Shown piece by piece: positions 9,814 through 11,347 of a stretch of 11,347 nt of DNA. The first letter of the stretch is position 1. Each line of letters starts with the position of its first letter. Position numbers and translations under genes: made by a program. The notes under the pieces are model-generated. The model was not told the origin of the DNA, made no database searches, and saw only the letters and a program-made list of their open reading frames with translations. Source of the DNA: Bacillota bacterium (GTDB taxonomy: Bacteria > Bacillota_E > Sulfobacillia > Sulfobacillales > Sulfobacillaceae); NCBI GenBank assembly GCA_021820645.1, contig JAKADJ010000049.1, positions 1 to 11,347 on the forward strand, in the 5' to 3' direction.

Positions 9814-9880
9814 GGGTCTCCTCCCGTGAAGATGACAGTCTTTCTATAGACATGATACCCTATTTGTGAGGAGGTGTTGG
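9814..9880. promoter_or_regulatory. Divergent intergenic region with weak promoter candidates
   Basis: These 67 bases must drive the ferredoxin-like gene leftwards and probably mscS rightwards. On the minus strand TATCAT (9857-9852) is a 5/6 match to a -10 box with a poor CCAACA at -35. On the plus strand ATGACA (9832-9837) resembles a -35 box, but no good -10 follows at 16-18 bases. A perfect 8-base palindrome, TCTATAGA, lies at 9843-9850. The assignment of elements is tentative. Confidence 0.35.
9869..9876 (+). promoter_or_regulatory. Ribosome binding site that decides the mscS-family start
   Basis: AGGAGGTG is a perfect Shine-Dalgarno match ending four bases before ATG 9881. A longer frame opening with GTG at 9866 would place this site inside the coding sequence, so ATG 9881 is chosen. 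Confidence 0.88.
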
Positions 9881-10789
9881 ATGAATCACAATTCACGAGA
9901 CTTAACCCGGCTCTGGCGTCGCACTTGGATTTTAGTCATTGTTTTGGTCCTGTTGGGCGTGGTTTTGGCGATCGGGCTCGATTTCTCCAAAACTGCATTA
10001 GGTCTCAACAAGAACTATACCCAATTGATCAAAGCCCTGATTATCTTGGTCGTCGGTGGCCTCATTTCGTACATATTGGAACGCCATCTTTTCCGGCTGG
10101 CACCCGGTACAGGCGGACGCAGTTCTTCCCTGCGGTTTTTCGTGCGTCTCGTGCTGGTATTGGTGGTGGTGCTCTCGGTGTTGGCAGCATTTGGCGTAGG
10201 TATATCATCCGTGGTGTTTGGTGGCGCATTTTTCACGGTCATCGTCGGTCTAGCCGGGCAAACCATGTTCGGCAACCTCATTGCGGGGATTGCGCTCGTC
10301 ATCTTTCGGCCGTTTGACGTCGGTAATCACATCACGTTCGTCGCCTGGCAGTATCCCATGCTGATGCCGTCATATCCTCATGATGCCATGAAACCAGGTT
10401 ATTCGGGCATCATCACGGACATCAATTTGATGTACACGACGCTTCGGACCGACCAAGGCGTACCGATGATGGTCCCCAATGGCATCATCATCCAAGCCGC
10501 CATCGAAAACCATAATCGATCTCTCCAGCGTCAAATTCGGTTTCGGTTTGACCTCCCCTTGTCTACCCCTGCCGAAGACGTGATACAGGCTACCCGGCAG
10601 ATACTGAAGGCTCACAACTATCCGGGAGACGCTTGGGTGGTTGACGTGGCCCCGACCACCTACTCCATTGCCATCGGGGTTCATTACACAGGCCAAGACA
10701 TCCGGGAAGATCAGATTAAACATCATATCCTAGGCGATTTGGTCCCCGTATTAGACCACCTAGGATCACAACGAAGTCCAACTCATTAA
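9881..10789 (+). CDS. MscS-family small-conductance mechanosensitive ion channel
   Basis: A 302-residue inner-membrane channel, probably opening under membrane tension to release solutes during hypo-osmotic shock. Hydrophobic segments at about 14-33 and 48-67, then 88-106 leading into the pore helix at about 108-140, give the three-helix MscS plan. The family signature GLAGQTMFGNLIAGIALVIF begins at 123 and is followed by RPFDVGNHI; the beta domain has DINLMYTTLRT at 180-190 and VPNGIII at 198-204. Between RPFDVGNHI and the usual G-I-x-D-I strand there are about 23 residues (152-174, Trp-Tyr-Pro-rich), roughly 15 more than in typical MscS. The C-terminal alpha/beta domain is complete but short. 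It is the only plus-strand gene, apparently unrelated to pyrimidine synthesis. Confidence 0.94.
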   Translation: MNHNSRDLTRLWRRTWILVIVLVLLGVVLAIGLDFSKTALGLNKNYTQLIKALIILVVGGLISYILERHLFRLAPGTGGRSSSLRFFVRLVLVLVVVLSVLAAFGVGISSVVFGGAFFTVIVGLAGQTMFGNLIAGIALVIFRPFDVGNHITFVAWQYPMLMPSYPHDAMKPGYSGIITDINLMYTTLRTDQGVPMMVPNGIIIQAAIENHNRSLQRQIRFRFDLPLSTPAEDVIQATRQILKAHNYPGDAWVVDVAPTTYSIAIGVHYTGQDIREDQIKHHILGDLVPVLDHLGSQRSPTH

Positions 10790-10837
10790 AGAGATGCCGG
10801 GTCAATCCGACACCACAGTCCCCGGATTGCTCTTTAA
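10786..10837. terminator. Long hairpin between convergent genes, likely bidirectional terminator
   Basis: TTAAAGAG (10786-10793) pairs with CTCTTTAA (10830-10837), and CAATCCG (10803-10809) with CGGATTG (10823-10829). The two stems are stacked directly on the 3' side and separated by a 9-base bulge on the 5' side; the loop is 13 bases. The element begins on the mscS stop codon and lies 18 bases beyond the rluD-family stop, exactly between two converging genes. There is no long T-tract on either strand, so efficiency as an intrinsic terminator is uncertain. Confidence 0.6.
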
Positions 10838-10855
10838 GCCGGCCCATGCCATTCA

Positions 10856-11347
10856 TTAGTCCAGTTTCAGTTTGGGCGGGATCCACCCCAGACGCTCTAG
10901 AAAGGCAGGTGTGGGTTCTTCAGGACAATCAAGAATTTTTGGTGCAAAGACCGGGCTGGCCGTGGGTTCCCACCTGGTTTTGGTCTGAGCTACCGCCATC
11001 CAATCACTGGGCACGTCGGCCGTGAAGCATAGGGATTCTCCGGTGATGGGGTGCGTAAAAGCGAGAGAGGCTGCATGTAAGGCCTGGCCTTCGAGCCCGG
11101 CACAAGATTCTCCCCCATAAAGGGCATCCCCTATTACGGGATGCCCAATACTCGCCAGATGCACCCGGATCTGATGAGTACGTCCGGTTTCCAAACTCAG
11201 TTGCAGTAAAGAACGATTCTTGTCCTGAGCCAAGGTCCGATAATGGGTCACCGCCGGACGACCACCGACTACTACCGCCATTTTGAGACGATGCTTGGGA
11301 TGCCTGGCGATCGGCCCCTCAATGGTCCCGTTTGGTACGGCAAGATG
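10856..11347 (-). CDS. rluD: RluA/RluD-family pseudouridine synthase, 5' part outside window
   Basis: Isomerises uridine to pseudouridine in RNA, probably 23S rRNA if a true RluD. The frame is open from the window end to the stop at 10856, giving the last 163 residues of a protein usually of about 300. Landmarks: EGPIARHPKHRLKMAV near 9-24, then THYR, and SLETGRTHQIRVHLASIGHP with DALYGG, the C-terminal signature of the family. The GRLD segment with the catalytic Asp would lie upstream of 11347 and cannot be seen. The final 45 residues or so are proline-, acid- and tryptophan-containing and less conserved. An internal ATG at 11279-11281 is not the start, because conserved sequence continues before it. 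In B. subtilis the homologue ylyB is directly upstream of pyrR. Confidence 0.93.
   Translation of the reverse strand, partial: HLAVPNGTIEGPIARHPKHRLKMAVVVGGRPAVTHYRTLAQDKNRSLLQLSLETGRTHQIRVHLASIGHPVIGDALYGGESCAGLEGQALHAASLAFTHPITGESLCFTADVPSDWMAVAQTKTRWEPTASPVFAPKILDCPEEPTPAFLERLGWIPPKLKLD

Noticed and set aside
10370..10726. 118-residue minus-strand frame inside the mscS-family gene
   Set aside because: The plus strand encodes the full MscS signature here; the antisense frame has no recognisable motif.

Overview
The window is an almost complete de novo pyrimidine (UMP) biosynthesis operon on the minus strand, with a short block of unrelated genes at its upstream (right-hand) end. The Bacillus-type order pyrR-pyrB-pyrC-carA-carB-pyrK-pyrD-pyrF, a PyrR-type RNA attenuator in front of pyrR, strong AGGAGG-like ribosome binding sites and an rluD-family gene just beyond the operon all point to a Firmicute. 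Frequent GTG/TTG starts and moderately GC-rich coding sequence would fit a lineage such as Sulfobacillus or its relatives. That genus-level guess is an impression, not a result.

Layout, reading the operon 5' to 3' (right to left): a candidate promoter near 9458-9486; a leader (about 9450-9349) carrying a PyrR-binding hairpin, an overlapping antiterminator and an intrinsic terminator; then pyrR (9348-8788), pyrB (8781-7873), pyrC (7883-6570), carA (6573-5485), carB (5492-2247), pyrK (2250-1477), pyrD (1480-536) and pyrF (549 to beyond base 1). After the 6-base pyrR/pyrB gap, every junction overlaps by 4 to 14 bases, so the genes are probably translationally coupled. CarAB makes carbamoyl phosphate, PyrB makes carbamoyl aspartate, PyrC closes the ring, PyrDK oxidises dihydroorotate using NAD+, and PyrF makes UMP from OMP. 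The orotate phosphoribosyltransferase gene pyrE is not in the window and may lie to the left. UMP-loaded PyrR would bind the leader hairpin and let the terminator form, switching the operon off when pyrimidines are plentiful.

Right of the operon lie a 107-residue thioredoxin-fold [2Fe-2S] ferredoxin-like gene (minus, 9813-9490), a divergent mscS-family mechanosensitive channel gene (plus, 9881-10789), a long hairpin between converging genes (10786-10837), and the 3' part of an rluD-family pseudouridine synthase gene (minus, 10856 to the window end). In B. subtilis the rluD homologue sits next to pyrR, so the ferredoxin/mscS pair looks like an insertion into an otherwise conserved neighbourhood.

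No stretch over 300 bases lacks a gene. I see no tRNA, rRNA, CRISPR array, insertion sequence or phage gene, and no broken gene. The window is mostly well-understood core metabolism; the most informative parts are the attenuator, the tight gene overlaps, the rluD-pyrR interruption and an unusual loop in the channel protein. I found no undescribed system.
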